64,000 nt of DNA from an uncultured Latescibacterota bacterium. GTDB lineage: Bacteria > Latescibacterota > UBA2968. A program made the translations under genes and the position numbers. The notes under the pieces are model-generated. The model saw nothing but the letters and a program-made list of their open reading frames with translations, was not told the origin of the DNA and did no database searches. The DNA lies in contig OX638329.1 in the NCBI GenBank assembly GCA_951812755.1, positions 4,038,522 through 4,102,521 of the forward strand, written 5' to 3'. Below, one piece after another: positions 17,766 to 27,024 of the stretch (positions are counted from its first letter, which is position 1; every line of letters starts with the position of its first letter).

Positions 17766-18561
17766 CGGTTATGGTCTCCTCTAAAGACGCCGTGTCTAAA
17801 ACATCGCGGCGATAAACCCAGAGTTCCCCATCGATATCGGCCTGTTGAACGCGAATTTTTCCTTCTTTCATCAATTCCAACAATGCGACAAATGTCACCA
17901 CAACAACAATGCGATGTGTACTGGCAATCAGTTCACTAAATGGAACCTGATGCCGCCGCTCAAGCATATCGAGCACGTATTCGGAGCGCTCCTCTGTGGT
18001 CACATCGACCCGCGTCACCTCGTGAAAATCGACTTTTGGTGCAGCATCCATCGCTTGCTTAAAGGCGCGGAGCAATTCGAACAGGCTCACGGGACGAAAT
18101 TCCCCGGCTTCTGCCGCGTGTTGCTTCCGAATATCTTCCAGGTCCATCGAAGCTCCCCGATAAAAAACATCGCGGTACTCCGTCTGCTGATCGTCCATCC
18201 ACGTGGCTACTTCTCTGAATTGCTGGTATTCCAATAAGCGGCGCACCAATTCCTCGCGAGGATCTCCTTCTTCCTCCTCAGCTTCTGGATCAGAGGGCAA
18301 TAACATGCGCGATTTGATACGCATCAATGTGGCGGCCATAACGACAAAATCGCCGGCGACCTCTAAGTTTAATCGCTGAATGATCTCGACGTATTCTAAA
18401 AATTGCCGCGTAATATCGGCGATGGGAATATCGTAGATATCAATCTCGTTTTTTTGAATGAGAAAGAGCAACAGATCCAGCGGGCCTTCAAACAAATCGA
18501 GCTTCACGCCATAAGGCGCGGCATCCGGATCGAATCGAGCCGTCAAATTGGATGCTATCAT
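17758..18561 (-). CDS. scpA: Segregation and condensation protein A
   Basis: The 267-residue ScpA is the kleisin of the SMC-ScpAB complex. The N-terminal kleisin motif [35 protein letters not shown] is preserved in pieces, and the C-terminal winged helix [13 protein letters not shown] is present. It overlaps the trpS stop (ATGA) by 4 bp and scpB by 8 bp, so the three are tightly coupled. Confidence 0.95.
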   Translation of the reverse strand: MIASNLTARFDPDAAPYGVKLDLFEGPLDLLLFLIQKNEIDIYDIPIADITRQFLEYVEIIQRLNLEVAGDFVVMAATLMRIKSRMLLPSDPEAEEEEGDPREELVRRLLEYQQFREVATWMDDQQTEYRDVFYRGASMDLEDIRKQHAAEAGEFRPVSLFELLRAFKQAMDAAPKVDFHEVTRVDVTTEERSEYVLDMLERRHQVPFSELIASTHRIVVVVTFVALLELMKEGKIRVQQADIDGELWVYRRDVLDTASLEETITDV

Positions 18562-19628
18562 TGCGCCTCCTTCTCCTGTCTTTTCATCCTATCTCGCGCT
18601 TTGCGAGAAATCCGATTCCATACGCCGGAAAAACCCATCGCCTTTTTCATAGCTACAAGCGTTTCGTGTGCAAGTGCTTGTGTTTTAAGCGTGCCTTCGT
18701 AAATCACTTGCTCGATATAACCCGACTGCGCCGCAAAATGTGCTCGGCGATGGCGGATAGGATCGAGAAACACATTGAGCGCGCGGGCCAATTTATCTTT
18801 CACTTCGACATCGCCCACGCGGCCTTGACGATAGCGGATTTTGAGATCTTCAACTTCATCGACATTGGGATTAAACGCGTCGTGATAGATAAATACGGGA
18901 TTGCCTTCAACAGTGCCCGGAATATCTGCGCGAACGCGATTGGGATCCGTGTACATACCGCGCACTTTTTTTTCTACCGTCTTTTCATCGTCAGACAAAA
19001 AAATCGCATTGTCGAGACTTTTGCTCATCTTGGCCTGTCCATCGGTCCCCACCAGAGTAGGCACATCGCCCATGAGGAGTTCGGGAATGGGAAATACATC
19101 GCCGTAATACGCGTTGAACCGACGCGCAATTTCTCGCGTCACTTCAACGTGTGCTTCATTGTCTTTACCCACCGGCACAACATGTGCGCGCGGCATCAAA
19201 ATATCGGCGCTTTGAAGTACGGGATACCCAATCAGACCAAATGGAATTGCCTCATCTGTCATATTCGCCGCGCGTGCCATATCTTTTATACTGGGCAACC
19301 GCGCCACGCGGGGCAGTGTCACGAGCATCTCAAAAAACAGATTCATTTCATATACAGCGTGAATGACCGATTGAAGGTAAATGGTTGATTTTTTCGGGTC
19401 TATACCCAAAGACAAATAATCCAATACCATCTCATAGATATTTTCACGCAGTGCATCGATATATTCTTTTTGGGGCTGCGTGGTCAACATGTGCAGGTCG
19501 GCCACTAAAAAATAGCACTCGTAATCATCTTGCAAGGCCACGCGATTTTTCAAAGATCCGACATAGTGCCCCAGATGCAAACGCCCCGTGGGCCGATCAC
19601 CTGTCAAAATTCGCTTTTTTTCCATCAA
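18558..19628 (-). CDS. trpS: Tryptophanyl-tRNA synthetase
   Basis: The 356-residue class I synthetase charges tRNA-Trp. The HIGH-type motif is [10 protein letters not shown] at about residue 16. The KMSKS loop is [16 protein letters not shown] near residue 200. GDRPTGRLH near the start and [22 protein letters not shown] are typical for bacterial TrpS. It lies 10 bp from the HNH gene on the same strand and overlaps scpA by 4 bp. Confidence 0.95.
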   Translation of the reverse strand: MMEKKRILTGDRPTGRLHLGHYVGSLKNRVALQDDYECYFLVADLHMLTTQPQKEYIDALRENIYEMVLDYLSLGIDPKKSTIYLQSVIHAVYEMNLFFEMLVTLPRVARLPSIKDMARAANMTDEAIPFGLIGYPVLQSADILMPRAHVVPVGKDNEAHVEVTREIARRFNAYYGDVFPIPELLMGDVPTLVGTDGQAKMSKSLDNAIFLSDDEKTVEKKVRGMYTDPNRVRADIPGTVEGNPVFIYHDAFNPNVDEVEDLKIRYRQGRVGDVEVKDKLARALNVFLDPIRHRRAHFAAQSGYIEQVIYEGTLKTQALAHETLVAMKKAMGFSGVWNRISRKARDRMKRQEKEAQ

Positions 19629-19637
19629 TTCCCGCTT

Positions 19638-20165
19638 TTAATCATCCATAAAAAGATAGGGACGCCAGCGACGGTCTGGCACCCCGATATGATGTCGAAT
19701 AAATGTCACCCGATTGGGAGACTGCGGCTTGCGCAATAATGACAAACCGGCTTCCGCAGGCGTATTGTCGCCCTTGCGGTTGTTGCACCGATTACAGGCG
19801 CATACCAGATTGTCCCATGAATTGCGCCCATTATGAGACCTCGGCACCACATGATCAATGGTAAATGGACCGCGGCGAACACCACAATACTGACACTGGA
19901 ACCCATCGCGTTTTAAGATATTGCGCTTGGTCAAGGCGAGTGGCTTTGGAGGCACGCGCACATATACAGCCAGACGCACCACACTCGGCACGGGGAATGA
20001 ATCGCTCACCGTATGGATACGAGAGTCGCACGCTTCAACAACTTCAGCGCGACCTCGAAAAACCAGCACAATAGCCCTGCGTACAGAACACACATGCAGT
20101 GGTTCGTAACTCTGGTTGAGCACCAGCACAGACTGATTGAGCACTGTGGGCATCGTCACGGGCAT
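19638..20165 (-). CDS. HNH endonuclease
   Basis: The chosen ATG has GAGGTG at 7 bp spacing and gives 175 residues. The HNH core is complete: CQYCGVRRG (first Cys pair), FTIDHVVPRSHNGRNSWDNLVCACNRCNNRKGD (His-Asn-His region with the second Cys pair). Stand-alone proteins of this type with the N-terminal LVLNQSYEPLHVCSVRRAIVL element are widespread in bacteria, and their target is not established. It heads the trpS-scpA-scpB-rluB-cmk-plsC-rpsA run. Confidence 0.9.
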   Translation of the reverse strand: MPVTMPTVLNQSVLVLNQSYEPLHVCSVRRAIVLVFRGRAEVVEACDSRIHTVSDSFPVPSVVRLAVYVRVPPKPLALTKRNILKRDGFQCQYCGVRRGPFTIDHVVPRSHNGRNSWDNLVCACNRCNNRKGDNTPAEAGLSLLRKPQSPNRVTFIRHHIGVPDRRWRPYLFMDD

Positions 20166-20286
20166 GATAAAGCACCTCAAAAATAGCGATTAGCCTCCAC
20201 CCATCCACTCTCTACCATAAATCTTCATGATATATCGCATTGATTACAAGGTGTCAAGCCTTATTCACTGCTCTTAAACAGCGACG

Positions 20287-20330
20287 CAATATATTGTAAG
20301 CCATTTTCAAAAAAATATACAATATATTGT
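20287..20330. promoter_or_regulatory. Paired CAATATATTG palindromes, possible operator
   Basis: The palindrome CAATATATTG occurs at 20287-20296 and again at 20320-20329 (the second one extended to ACAATATATTGT), 33 bp apart, which is close to three helical turns. It lies 120-165 bp upstream of the HNH gene start on the minus strand, so a dimeric repressor site is possible. No regulator is known. Confidence 0.4.
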
Positions 20331-20368
20331 GGTGGAATAAACCATTTGACCTGCTATACTGAATCCGT

Positions 20369-20428
20369 TTTCTCCGAACCTTTCTCCGAACTTTTCTCCG
20401 AACCTTTCTCCGAACTTTTCTCCGAACT
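20369..20428. repeat. Minisatellite, five 12-bp units TTTCTCCGAAC(C/T)
   Basis: Five consecutive 12-bp units differ only in the last base (C, T, C, T, T). A partial sixth unit follows. There is no spacer, so it is not a CRISPR. Because 12 is a multiple of three, copy changes would not shift a frame. Confidence 0.95.
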
Positions 20429-20497
20429 TTTAGTACATCAGGGATAGGATTGCCACATTTGGTGTAAAATTCAAACTCAAATGTAATCAAAAAATAA

Positions 20498-20526
20498 GGC
20501 CGAGCACAACATGCTTGTACTCGGCC
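20498..20526 (-). terminator. Rho-independent terminator downstream of gcvH
   Basis: The stem GGCCGAGCACAA / TTGTACTCGGCC has one G-U pair and a short loop. On the minus strand it is followed by TTATTTTTT. It lies 130 bp past the gcvH stop and closes the efp-accB-accC-gcvH run. Confidence 0.85.
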
Positions 20527-20657
20527 GCATCCCTGGTACCTCAAAATTTGCCGGTGGCATGCCAAAATTGGTCTTCAAACTCAGAATTGACACCCGTTTG
20601 AATACGCATCGCACAAATCCTCTTTCTCACAGATCGGGCAAAATGGCTTAACACCCA

Positions 20658-21041
20658 TTACTCATCAACCAGGCCCGCATAGGCAGGTGCATCCATTAAA
20701 AACTCTGTCTCTGAAGGATCTGAAAGGCGCACTTGAATCATCCATCCCTCTCCATAAGGATCGTCATTGACCAGAGCAGCATCATCTGTCAACTGGATAT
20801 TGACATCAATTACCTCACCCGAAACCGGTGCAATGAGATCGGACACAGTCTTGACCGCCTCAATTATGCCATAGGATTCCCCCTGCGCGACAAAATCGCC
20901 AATCTCTGGCAATTCTAAAAACACAATATCGCCCAGTTCTCCCTGCGCGTAATCCGTAATCCCGCATGTGCCCGTATCGCCCTCAATCCGAACCCAGTCG
21001 TGATCGCTATTAAAAAGTAAATCTTCTGGAATATCCGACAT
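20658..21041 (-). CDS. gcvH: Glycine cleavage system H protein
   Basis: This is a 127-residue lipoyl carrier protein. The lipoylated lysine lies in GIIEAVKTVSD at about residue 63. The domain shape (DLLFNSDHDWVRIEGD start, GDIVFLELPEIGD) is standard for GcvH. It shuttles the aminomethyl group between P- and T-proteins, but no other gcv gene is near. An SD (AAAGGAG) precedes the ATG. It lies 42 bp downstream of accC and ends in a terminator. It may also serve as a lipoate acceptor in lipoic acid metabolism. Confidence 0.95.
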   Translation of the reverse strand: MSDIPEDLLFNSDHDWVRIEGDTGTCGITDYAQGELGDIVFLELPEIGDFVAQGESYGIIEAVKTVSDLIAPVSGEVIDVNIQLTDDAALVNDDPYGEGWMIQVRLSDPSETEFLMDAPAYAGLVDE

Positions 21042-21083
21042 TTTCTGCTCCTTTATACCTTTGCCTATGGGTGAGAATGGGCT

Positions 21084-22427
21084 TCACCCACCATAGCCCA
21101 ACTTGTTCACAAATTCTGTTGTTGCTCGTCCTGTTCTAAAATCCTCGTGTTGCAAAGCATGGAGGTGAAAGGGAATAGTTGTTGGCACGCCTTCGATCAC
21201 AAACTCTTCGAGCGCGCGTACTGCCCGAGCAATTGCCTCGTCGCGCGTGTCGCCATATCCAATGAGCTTGGCCAAAAGGGAATCGTACTGCGGGGGAACT
21301 GTATATCCCGTATATACGTGTGAATCAATGCGAATGCCCGGGCCACCTGGCATATGAAAAGACGTAATTGTGCCGGGCGAGGGCCTGAAATTGTGCTCGG
21401 GGTCTTCGGCATTGATCCGACACTCAATAGCATGTCCTTTGAAATCAAATAGATCTTGAGAAAGTGAAAGAGAAGCACCGGCTGCGATTTGGATCTGCCA
21501 TTTGACCAGATCGAGACTTGCCACCGTCTCTGTAACCGGATGCTCAACCTGAATGCGCGTATTCATTTCTAAAAAATAAAAATCTCCGGAAGCGTCGAGC
21601 AAAAACTCAACCGTACCAGCACTGGCATATCCAACCGAAAGGGCACCTTTAATCGCTGCCTCTCCCATGCGCTGGCGCATGGCGTCATCGACTACGGGAG
21701 AAGGCGACTCTTCAATGAGCTTTTGGTGCCGACGCTGAACCGAACACTCTCGTTCCCCCAAATGCACAATACGCCCTGCCAAATCTCCCAGCACTTGAAT
21801 CTCCACATGCCGGGGCTGCACAATCTCTTTTTCCAAATAGAGCGCACCCGACGTAAATGCCGCCTGTGCCTCTGCCTGCGCCATTTGCCACGCGCGTTCT
21901 AACTCGCGCTCTGAAAACACAGTGCGCATTCCCCGTCCGCCTCCGCCTGCCACGGCTTTGAGGCGCACGGGATATCCAATGTCACGTGCAGATTCTTGAG
22001 CCTCCTCATAGCTCTCCAAAACCCCTGTACCCGGCGCAACGGGCACACCGGCCTCTTGCATGGTCTCTCTTGCAATGGCCTTATCGCCCATTTTGCGTAT
22101 CGCTTCGGCAGATGGACCAATAAAAACAATGCCGCAGGTGCCACAAATTTCGGCAAACTCGGCATTCTCGGCCAGCGGCCCATAGCCCGGATGAATCGCA
22201 TCGGCATCAGTCACTTCAGCAGCACTTAAAATGCGCGGGATATTTCGATAACTTTGCTCGCCGGGGGGTGGACCAATACAAACATCTTCATCGGCCATAC
22301 CGACATGCAGAGAATTGCTATCCGCTTCGGAGTAAACGGCCACAGTTTTCAGGCCCAACTCTTTACAGGCTCGGATAATACGCAGCGCAATCTCGCCGCG
22401 GTCGGCAATGAGAACTTTCTCAAACAA
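21084..22427 (-). CDS. accC: Acetyl-CoA carboxylase, biotin carboxylase subunit
   Basis: The 447-residue protein carboxylates biotin on BCCP with ATP and bicarbonate, the first step of malonyl-CoA formation. The ATP-grasp motif [12 protein letters not shown] is at about residue 160, [13 protein letters not shown] near residue 285, and the N-terminal fold [20 protein letters not shown] is typical (usual form is ANRGEIA). The start codon is TTG, with a weak GAG upstream. It follows accB by 99 bp and precedes gcvH by 42 bp. Confidence 0.96.
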   Translation of the reverse strand: MFEKVLIADRGEIALRIIRACKELGLKTVAVYSEADSNSLHVGMADEDVCIGPPPGEQSYRNIPRILSAAEVTDADAIHPGYGPLAENAEFAEICGTCGIVFIGPSAEAIRKMGDKAIARETMQEAGVPVAPGTGVLESYEEAQESARDIGYPVRLKAVAGGGGRGMRTVFSERELERAWQMAQAEAQAAFTSGALYLEKEIVQPRHVEIQVLGDLAGRIVHLGERECSVQRRHQKLIEESPSPVVDDAMRQRMGEAAIKGALSVGYASAGTVEFLLDASGDFYFLEMNTRIQVEHPVTETVASLDLVKWQIQIAAGASLSLSQDLFDFKGHAIECRINAEDPEHNFRPSPGTITSFHMPGGPGIRIDSHVYTGYTVPPQYDSLLAKLIGYGDTRDEAIARAVRALEEFVIEGVPTTIPFHLHALQHEDFRTGRATTEFVNKLGYGG

Positions 22428-22526
22428 GGGTATGATCTCAAAAAAGGAAAGGTCAATAGGGCCTGCTCATTCGCAGGGGGAGGGCAAGCGACAATAAGCG
22501 AACGTGCATCCCCGAAAGGGTCACGG

Positions 22527-23012
22527 CTACTTTTGTGGATCAATTAAAAACAAGGGCGTATTGTATTCGACGGGTGCGGCATTGTCAACCAGTACGCGCA
22601 CCACACGACCATTCACATCACACTCGATTTCATTCATAATTTTCATGGCTTCGATAATGCACAGGATCTGTCCTCTCGTCACCTCATCGCCCTCTGTTGC
22701 ATAAGGCGGGGCTTCGGGATTTGGCGATTGGTAAAACATACCCACCATGGGCGAACGCAAAGTATGATAGCGCCCATCGTCTTCGCTTACAGCATCTTCA
22801 GCAGGAGACTCAGGTACATCAACAGGTGCAGATGCTGACGCCGGTGGTGCGGTCAGCGTTTGCAAAATGGGGGCTTGCTTACTTGCGCGCACAATGCGAA
22901 TGCGCCCGCGACCAAAGAGCTTGCGTTCAATCTCAACTTCCTGCACATCATCGGCACCAATCAGATCGATGAGTTCTTTTGCACTCGCTATTATCTGTTT
23001 GGAAATTTTCAC
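22527..23012 (-). CDS. accB: Acetyl-CoA carboxylase, biotin carboxyl carrier protein
   Basis: The 161-residue BCCP carries biotin on the lysine in CIIEAMKIMNEIE at about residue 123. The N-terminal helix is followed by a proline/alanine-rich linker (PPASASAPVDVPESPAED) and the C-terminal biotinyl domain (LRSPMVGMFYQSPNPEAPPY). It is 9 bp downstream of efp, as in many bacteria. Confidence 0.95.
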   Translation of the reverse strand: MKISKQIIASAKELIDLIGADDVQEVEIERKLFGRGRIRIVRASKQAPILQTLTAPPASASAPVDVPESPAEDAVSEDDGRYHTLRSPMVGMFYQSPNPEAPPYATEGDEVTRGQILCIIEAMKIMNEIECDVNGRVVRVLVDNAAPVEYNTPLFLIDPQK

Positions 23013-23021
23013 AATGATCTC

Positions 23022-23579
23022 CTAAACCCGTTCGACATAAGATTGGGTGCGCGTATCAATTTTCAACACATCGCCAATCTCGACAAATAGCGGAACCTGC
23101 ACTGTCGCCCCGGTTTCTACGCGTGCGGGCTTTGTGCCGCCAGTGGCCGTATCGCCTCGCAAGCCGGGATCGGTTTGATCGACTTTCAATTCCACAAAAA
23201 TGGGCAGTTCCACGCCCAGGGCATTTCCCTCGGCAATCAGCACATCGACAATCTCATTTTCCTGCAATAGCTTTTGCGCATCGCCCACAGTCTCTGTGGG
23301 CACTTCGTATTGGTCGTAGGTGCGGGTATCCATAAAAATGTAAAATGTATCTTGTTTATATAGGTATTGGCTCTTTCGTTTTTCCAGGCGAACATCATCT
23401 ACTTTGTCGCCCGACCGGAATGTGCGGTCAATCACAGCGCCCGACTTTACACTCTTGAGCTTGGTGCGCACGACCGCAGCACCTTTGCCGGGCTTAAAAT
23501 GCTCAAACTCAGTCATAAAAAAAAGCTGCCCATCCAGGCGAATAACCATACCATTGCGAAAGTCAGAAGTAGAAACCAT
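23022..23579 (-). CDS. efp: Elongation factor P
   Basis: The start chosen (MVSTSDFRNGMVI) has AGGA upstream and gives the usual 185 residues. A longer frame adds 68 unrelated residues, which run into the neighbouring gene. The protein has the EF-P pattern: HFKPGKGAAVVRTKLK with the lysine that is modified in many species, and the C-terminal OB domain with VQVPLFVEIGDVLKIDTRTQSYVERV. EF-P relieves ribosome stalling on polyproline. The order efp-accB-accC is a common cluster. The gene before it on this strand, a methyltransferase, ends 4 bp away. Confidence 0.96.
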   Translation of the reverse strand: MVSTSDFRNGMVIRLDGQLFFMTEFEHFKPGKGAAVVRTKLKSVKSGAVIDRTFRSGDKVDDVRLEKRKSQYLYKQDTFYIFMDTRTYDQYEVPTETVGDAQKLLQENEIVDVLIAEGNALGVELPIFVELKVDQTDPGLRGDTATGGTKPARVETGATVQVPLFVEIGDVLKIDTRTQSYVERV

Positions 23580-23583
23580 AAAA

Positions 23584-24330
23584 TTATCCTTGCTTTGACG
23601 CGCTAAAGCCAATAAGTGGGGGATGAGACATAAAAGCATCCCAAAATGAGTTGTGCTGCTGAGATGGGTGTATAAACGGACCAACCCATTGAAAATTGGA
23701 AAAACCAGCTTTCTGAAAGGCCCACTGGTACGTTTCTGGTTTGAGAAAATAATTCTTAAACTCAAACCTCGTGCCATCTTCATTGATCATTTGATACGAA
23801 ATAACATCGCCCTCTTGAGGCGAAGGAGTACACACTTTGTCAAATCCGTATTGGGCGAAGGAGATAGTTCCCCTGGGAACATGCTGGACATTGTCATTGA
23901 ATCCGATAAATCGCCCCCCCAGTTGCAGTCTATTATAAGCCACCTGGACAAAATTGAGAAGTTCCTCTTTTGTCCCGGCATAATTTAAAAGATACATCGC
24001 CACCACGACATCGACAGATTCAGCCATATTGAGTTGTGCCACATCTCGATTCAGGTACTTGCATCCCAAAGGGCGGATGCGTTCTTCTTCTTCTGCCAAC
24101 TTGATCATTTCTGCAGAAAGATCGACGCCTGTAACTTCTGCCGCCCCGGCTTGCTTGATCTTGCGCGTGTAAAACCCCTCACCGCAAGCCAGGTCCAGGA
24201 CCGTTGCCCCTCGGACATCGCCCAATATCTCGAAAAAGGTATATTCTTCAATATATTTTCGGAATGAGAGTTGCTTGGAATCCCTATAGGCCTCCGCAAT
24301 TCCGTCATACTCACTTTCGGACTGATTCAT
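23584..24330 (-). CDS. Class I SAM-dependent methyltransferase
   Basis: The 248-residue protein has a clear SAM-binding core: ATVLDLACGEGFYTRKIKQAGA (motif I, near residue 40), VTGVDLSAEMIKLAEEEE (motif II) and VDVVVAMYLLNYAGT. The C-terminal part (YQWAFQKAGFSNFQWVGP) is typical of small-molecule methyltransferases similar to ubiquinone or toxin O/N-methyltransferases. The substrate is unknown. It overlaps the TPR gene start by 4 bp (ATGA) and sits 4 bp upstream of efp. Confidence 0.85.
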   Translation of the reverse strand: MNQSESEYDGIAEAYRDSKQLSFRKYIEEYTFFEILGDVRGATVLDLACGEGFYTRKIKQAGAAEVTGVDLSAEMIKLAEEEERIRPLGCKYLNRDVAQLNMAESVDVVVAMYLLNYAGTKEELLNFVQVAYNRLQLGGRFIGFNDNVQHVPRGTISFAQYGFDKVCTPSPQEGDVISYQMINEDGTRFEFKNYFLKPETYQWAFQKAGFSNFQWVGPFIHPSQQHNSFWDAFMSHPPLIGFSASKQG

Positions 24331-25046
24331 AATCCCTCTGATTCCGGCAAATTCCGCAACGCATTCAGGCGGGCGATAATATGCTCATTGTCGGGCTCCC
24401 GTGCCACCACCTGTTCCAAAACTGCGATGGCCTCCTGAATAAGGCCCTGACTCGCGTACAGATCAGCCAGTGTTTTCGTTGCAATAACAGGGGCTTCTCC
24501 CCCGGATTTTGGCTCGCGTTTAAGCGATGTAACCAGCGTATCTAAATCATCTTCGCTATCTTCCTCTAAGAGAGCCTGATCAAATGCCTCGCTCTCAGAT
24601 ACGACTCCATGATCGCCAGACTCAGGATCGTTGTCCTGCTCCTCTTCAACCTCCTCGCCCTTGAGTTCGCGAATCTGCTCTATGAGTTCGGGACTAAATG
24701 GATCGCGTACATGGGCCTGTTCAAAATATTTGAGCGCGAGGTCGTCACGGCCCGCTTGCAAAGCGATTTTGCCCATATACCAGTGTGCGGCAAGATGACC
24801 GGCATCTAATTGCAATACCCTTTGAAACGCCAGACGCGCTTCTTCATAATGCCCGGCCGCATGATAGCACTTCCCCATCACCACATGGCCTGCCGTATAT
24901 GACGGTCGGTAGCGCAATCCTCGGCGACAAATCTCAATTGCGCGTGCAACCTCTCCTTGCTGCAACAACCCATCTGCCAGGCGCGCAAATAAAATGGACG
25001 TCGGATTTTGATCACAGATTTTTTGGAGTTTTTCTAATACCGACAT
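24327..25046 (-). CDS. Tetratricopeptide repeat protein
   Basis: A 239-residue soluble protein with TPR units: LADGLLQQGEVARAIEICRRGLRYRPSYT, then AGHYEEARLAFQRVLQLDAGHLAAHWYMGKIALQ, then RDDLALKYFEQAHVRDPFSPE, and a last unit at the C-terminus (DLYASQGLIQEAIAVLEQVV). An acidic segment (EEVEEEQDNDPESGD) separates the two TPR blocks. No signal peptide. It heads the methyltransferase-efp-accB-accC-gcvH run, with which it is coupled by a 4-bp overlap. The partner protein is unknown. Confidence 0.82.
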   Translation of the reverse strand: MSVLEKLQKICDQNPTSILFARLADGLLQQGEVARAIEICRRGLRYRPSYTAGHVVMGKCYHAAGHYEEARLAFQRVLQLDAGHLAAHWYMGKIALQAGRDDLALKYFEQAHVRDPFSPELIEQIRELKGEEVEEEQDNDPESGDHGVVSESEAFDQALLEEDSEDDLDTLVTSLKREPKSGGEAPVIATKTLADLYASQGLIQEAIAVLEQVVAREPDNEHIIARLNALRNLPESEGL

Positions 25047-25385
25047 GGGAATAAATCGCCGTTAAAAAAGACCGGGCATAATAGGAAAAAGGTCCGGGAT
25101 TGTCAACGATAAACAAAAATTAAACCAGATCTCATCCCATTTCTATTGCACCGTCTTCCCGCACAATTAGAAAAAAATAGATTGACGCGCAACAAAATCA
25201 TGCTCAAATGTAAAAAATCTGACCAAAAAATCCAATGTAAAATCAGCCAGCAATTTTGACTATTCCCGATGTGATTTACCTTGTCTCATAAGCGTGAAAT
25301 GGATATATTTCCATCTCGCTATAAGAAGCGTTTTATTCCTAACATTGATGTTTAACAATCTGTTACGCTTACAAGGAGTGCCTTA
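25047..25385. other. Intergenic region between divergent operons
   Basis: This 339-bp A/T-rich stretch lies between the minus-strand TPR gene and the plus-strand chromate-transporter gene, so both promoters must be here. I see no gene and no clear consensus promoter. The SD-like ACAAGGAGTG ends 7 bp before the chromate-transporter ATG. Confidence 0.6.
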
Positions 25386-25907
25386 ATGAAGCTGTGGCAC
25401 CTGTTTGTTTCATTCACCAAAGTCGGCGTTTTCGCTTATGGCGGCGGTCCTTCGATGATCCCCCTCATTCAAGAAGAAGTCGTCGATCGCAATGATTGGA
25501 TGACCATAGAAGAATTTACAGATGCCCTCGCAATGGGCTATGCACTTCCCGGTCCCATTGCCACCAAAATGGCTGCATATATAGGATACCAGGTCGCCGA
25601 CACACCTGGCCTTGTGGTCGCGCTCTTTGGCACGGTATTTCCCTCATTGCTCATGATGATGGTCCTCGGTTTATTTTTCATGAACTATAAGGATACGCCG
25701 CTCGTACAGGCCATGCTCAAAGCCGTGCGTCCGGCAGTAGTCGGGCTTTTAATCGTCGTGGTCTGGGAAATGTGTCCCAAATCCGTTACTTCCTGGCACA
25801 CGGCCCTCATTGCAGTCGCTGCTTTTGCAGCCATCAATTTTCTCAATCTTCATCCCGCTCTGGCCATTGTTGTAACCGCGGTCCTCGGCCTTGCATTTTA
25901 TCGATAA
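25386..25907 (+). CDS. Chromate transporter, single-domain (half-size) protein
   Basis: This is a 173-residue membrane protein of the chromate-ion-transporter family. The N-terminal signature LFVSFTKVGVFAYGGGPSMIPLIQEEVV and the LPGPIATKMAAYIGY motif are typical of one ChrA half. It has about five hydrophobic segments. Half-size ChrA proteins usually work as pairs encoded by two adjacent genes. Only one half is present here, and the next gene is bioB, so it may act as a homodimer or its partner may lie elsewhere. The substrate could be chromate or another anion. Confidence 0.82.
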   Translation: MKLWHLFVSFTKVGVFAYGGGPSMIPLIQEEVVDRNDWMTIEEFTDALAMGYALPGPIATKMAAYIGYQVADTPGLVVALFGTVFPSLLMMMVLGLFFMNYKDTPLVQAMLKAVRPAVVGLLIVVVWEMCPKSVTSWHTALIAVAAFAAINFLNLHPALAIVVTAVLGLAFYR

Positions 25908-25937
25908 CCCAAAAAATATAGACATTCAGGACATACT

Positions 25938-26996
25938 ATGTACACCTCTTATGCCCAAAAGACCCTCTCCGGGACCAACTTATCAACCGCAGAAATGCAC
26001 GCTGTTCTTCAAACGCCTGATCGCGATATCCTGCCGCTTTTGCACGCGGCATACCAGGTGCGCCATCATTATTTTGGGAGCAAAGTACACATTCATGTAC
26101 TGATGAATGCCAAAAGTGGCTTGTGCCCCGAAGACTGTGCCTATTGCTCGCAATCGGCTGTCTCAAATGCACCAATTGATAAATATCCCCTGCGACCAGC
26201 CCGTGAAATGATAGATGCAGCCCGCAAAGCCAAAGAAAACGGCGCGTATCGCTACTGCATTGTTACGAGCGGACGCGCGCCCACCGATAATGAAGTTGAT
26301 GCCATTACAGGTGTCGTGCGCCAGATCAAACGGGAAGTAAATATCGACATCTGTTGCTGTTTGGGCTTGCTGACGGGCGAAAAAGCACAGCGCTTAAAAG
26401 ACGCCGGTGTCGATCGCGTCAATCACAATCTCAACACCAGCAAAGCGCACACGCCGCATATTGTATCTACACATACCTACGAAGACCGCCTGAAAACCCT
26501 GTACAACATCCAAAAAGCGGGCTTGGATACGTGCAGCGGCGGCATTATTGGTATGGGAGAAACCCACGACGACATCATTGATATGGCCCTGTCTTTGCGC
26601 GACCTCGGCGTCAACTCCATTCCCGTCAATTTCCTGCACCCCATCGCGGGCACGCCTCTGTCGAATCAAAATACCTTAACCCCTCACGATTGTCTGCGCG
26701 CATTGTGTCTGTTCCGATTTGTCAACCCATCAACCGAAATTCGCGTGGCAGGTGGTCGAGAAAAAAATCTCAGATCCCTCCAACCCCTGGCACTGTACCC
26801 GGCTAACTCACTCTTCATGGAAGGGTATTTGACCACAGGTGGCCTGGATGTAAAAGATACACACCAGATGATTACCGATCTGGGATTTGAAGTTGAAACA
26901 ATACAAAGCGAATCGCAAAACGATCATCTTCTGGCGATTGGCACACAGGCAGGCAACGAATTAACGCGGGGTTGGGTGGTTGGGACTGACAACTGA
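25938..26996 (+). CDS. bioB: Biotin synthase
   Basis: The 352-residue radical-SAM protein inserts sulfur into dethiobiotin. The cluster motif is GLCPEDCAYCSQS near residue 60. Other signature stretches are ICCCLGLLTGEKAQRLKDAGVDRVNHNLNTS, CSGGIIGMGETHDD and EIRVAGGREKNLRSLQPLAL. The stop codon lies in a CTGACAACTGA-type simple repeat. It follows the half-ChrA gene by 30 bp and precedes mnmG. Biotin produced here would serve the accB/accC carboxylase encoded 3 kb away. Confidence 0.96.
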   Translation: MYTSYAQKTLSGTNLSTAEMHAVLQTPDRDILPLLHAAYQVRHHYFGSKVHIHVLMNAKSGLCPEDCAYCSQSAVSNAPIDKYPLRPAREMIDAARKAKENGAYRYCIVTSGRAPTDNEVDAITGVVRQIKREVNIDICCCLGLLTGEKAQRLKDAGVDRVNHNLNTSKAHTPHIVSTHTYEDRLKTLYNIQKAGLDTCSGGIIGMGETHDDIIDMALSLRDLGVNSIPVNFLHPIAGTPLSNQNTLTPHDCLRALCLFRFVNPSTEIRVAGGREKNLRSLQPLALYPANSLFMEGYLTTGGLDVKDTHQMITDLGFEVETIQSESQNDHLLAIGTQAGNELTRGWVVGTDN

Positions 26997-27018
26997 CAAC
27001 TGACTACTGACTACTGAT
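26985..27018. repeat. ACTGACAACTGA / TGACTACTGA simple repeat
   Basis: A short run of ACTGAC/AACTGAC and TGACTACTGA units ends bioB and fills the space before mnmG. Isolated pieces of the same type are seen at about 3323-3345 and 34808-34830. Confidence 0.8.
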
Positions 27019-27024
27019 TTTCTT

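Larger units (their letters stand above)
20166..20657. other. Intergenic region with palindromes, 12-bp tandem repeat and terminator
   Basis: No gene was found in these 492 bp. The region holds two copies of an A/T palindrome (20287-20296 and 20320-20329), five tandem 12-bp units (20369-20428) and a terminator for gcvH (20498-20526). A minus-strand frame across the tandem units reads as K-V-R-R repeats and is taken as an artefact. Confidence 0.7.

Noticed and set aside
20369-20428. CRISPR array
   Set aside because: Units are 12 bp with no spacers and no cas gene is near.
20254-20565. Protein gene with K-V-R-R repeats on the minus strand
   Set aside because: It is a translation of the 12-bp minisatellite, with no SD and a terminator inside.
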